Positions 5,698 through 5,728 of a stretch of 5,728 nucleotides of DNA are shown piece by piece (within the stretch, counting starts at the first letter, position 1; each line of letters opens with the position of its first letter). The stretch comes from Pedobacter ureilyticus (GTDB taxonomy: Bacteria; Bacteroidota; Bacteroidia; Sphingobacteriales; Sphingobacteriaceae). The stretch covers positions 1 through 5,728 of the forward strand of contig NZ_SSHJ01000045.1 of NCBI RefSeq assembly GCF_005925345.1, read 5' to 3'. The notes under the pieces were generated by a model that worked only from the letters and a program-made list of their open reading frames with translations, did no database searches and was not told the origin of the DNA. Both the position numbers and the translations under genes were made by a program.

Positions 5698-5728
5698 GCA
5701 ATATTTGCTTTTCTCTCTTCTTTTTTTC
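5698..5728 (+). other. short hairpin followed by pyrimidine tract
   Basis: GCAA (5698-5701) and TTGC (5705-5708) form a 4-bp stem around TAT, followed by an uninterrupted T/C tract to the window edge (5709-5728). It could be a weak terminator or leader attenuator for the candidate rightward promoter at 5650, but the stem is minimal and the sequence stops here. Confidence 0.2.

Larger units (their letters stand above)
4127..5728. other. 1.6-kb region without a recognisable gene, T-rich on the plus strand
   Basis: No protein-coding gene is convincing in this stretch on either strand. The left part, to about 5030, is dominated by T on the plus strand: 36 of 60 bases in 4801-4860 and 35 of 60 in 4561-4620 are T, with very little A or C. 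The right part is more ordinary (15 of 60 T in 5461-5520). Two plus-strand open frames at 4216-4413 and 4428-4730 encode Phe/Leu/Val/Cys-rich strings of the kind T-rich DNA produces by chance. No tRNA, rRNA, CRISPR array or insertion-sequence ends were recognised. The small dyads and hairpins inside are listed separately. It may hold a non-coding RNA or a long regulatory spacer, or it may be decayed sequence. Confidence 0.6.

Noticed and set aside
4127..5728. CRISPR array, tRNA, rRNA leader or insertion-sequence ends
   Set aside because: No spaced direct repeats, no tRNA T-loop motif, no recognisable rRNA start and no terminal inverted repeats were found by eye.

Overview
The window looks like a Bacteroidota chromosome, most likely Sphingobacteriales (Pedobacter-like). 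This is inferred from the protein families, a modest GC content, a secreted outer-membrane protein ending in phenylalanine, A/T-rich starts without clear Shine-Dalgarno sequences, and one match to the Bacteroidota -7 box TAnnTTTG. The species cannot be fixed from this sequence.

Layout from left to right. Positions 2-103 hold the basic C-terminal tail of an unidentified plus-strand gene. Three minus-strand genes then follow, given here in transcription order. The first (4126-1352) is a 924-residue envelope protein with a signal peptide, a gluzincin-like metallopeptidase domain (HELRH plus a downstream WFLEG), a TolB-like beta-propeller and a predicted C-terminal outer-membrane barrel. It appears to start at TTG. 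After only 26 bp comes a 94-residue LapA-type (DUF1049) two-helix inner-membrane protein (1325-1041). After a further 146 bp comes a secreted 255-residue protein with an NADase-type glycan-binding (discoidin-like) domain (894-127). That last gene converges on the left-hand partial gene.

The large envelope protein and the LapA protein are probably co-transcribed. The third gene may be read through, but its 146-bp leader is richer in G+C than its surroundings and holds several short dyads, so it may be a separate element.

The right-hand 1.6 kb (4127-5728) has no convincing protein gene. Its left part is extremely T-rich and A/C-poor on the plus strand: about 58-60% T in the 60-base lines beginning at 4561 and 4801. 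Composition then drifts to normal AT-rich values (25% T in 5461-5520). Within it are a T6-7G microsatellite-like run, two related 8-bp palindromes, an imperfect 22-bp dyad with a perfect 14-bp core, a hairpin cluster at 5510-5623 and a promoter-like box near the right edge. A long structured RNA or a regulatory spacer for a gene beyond the window is possible but unproven.
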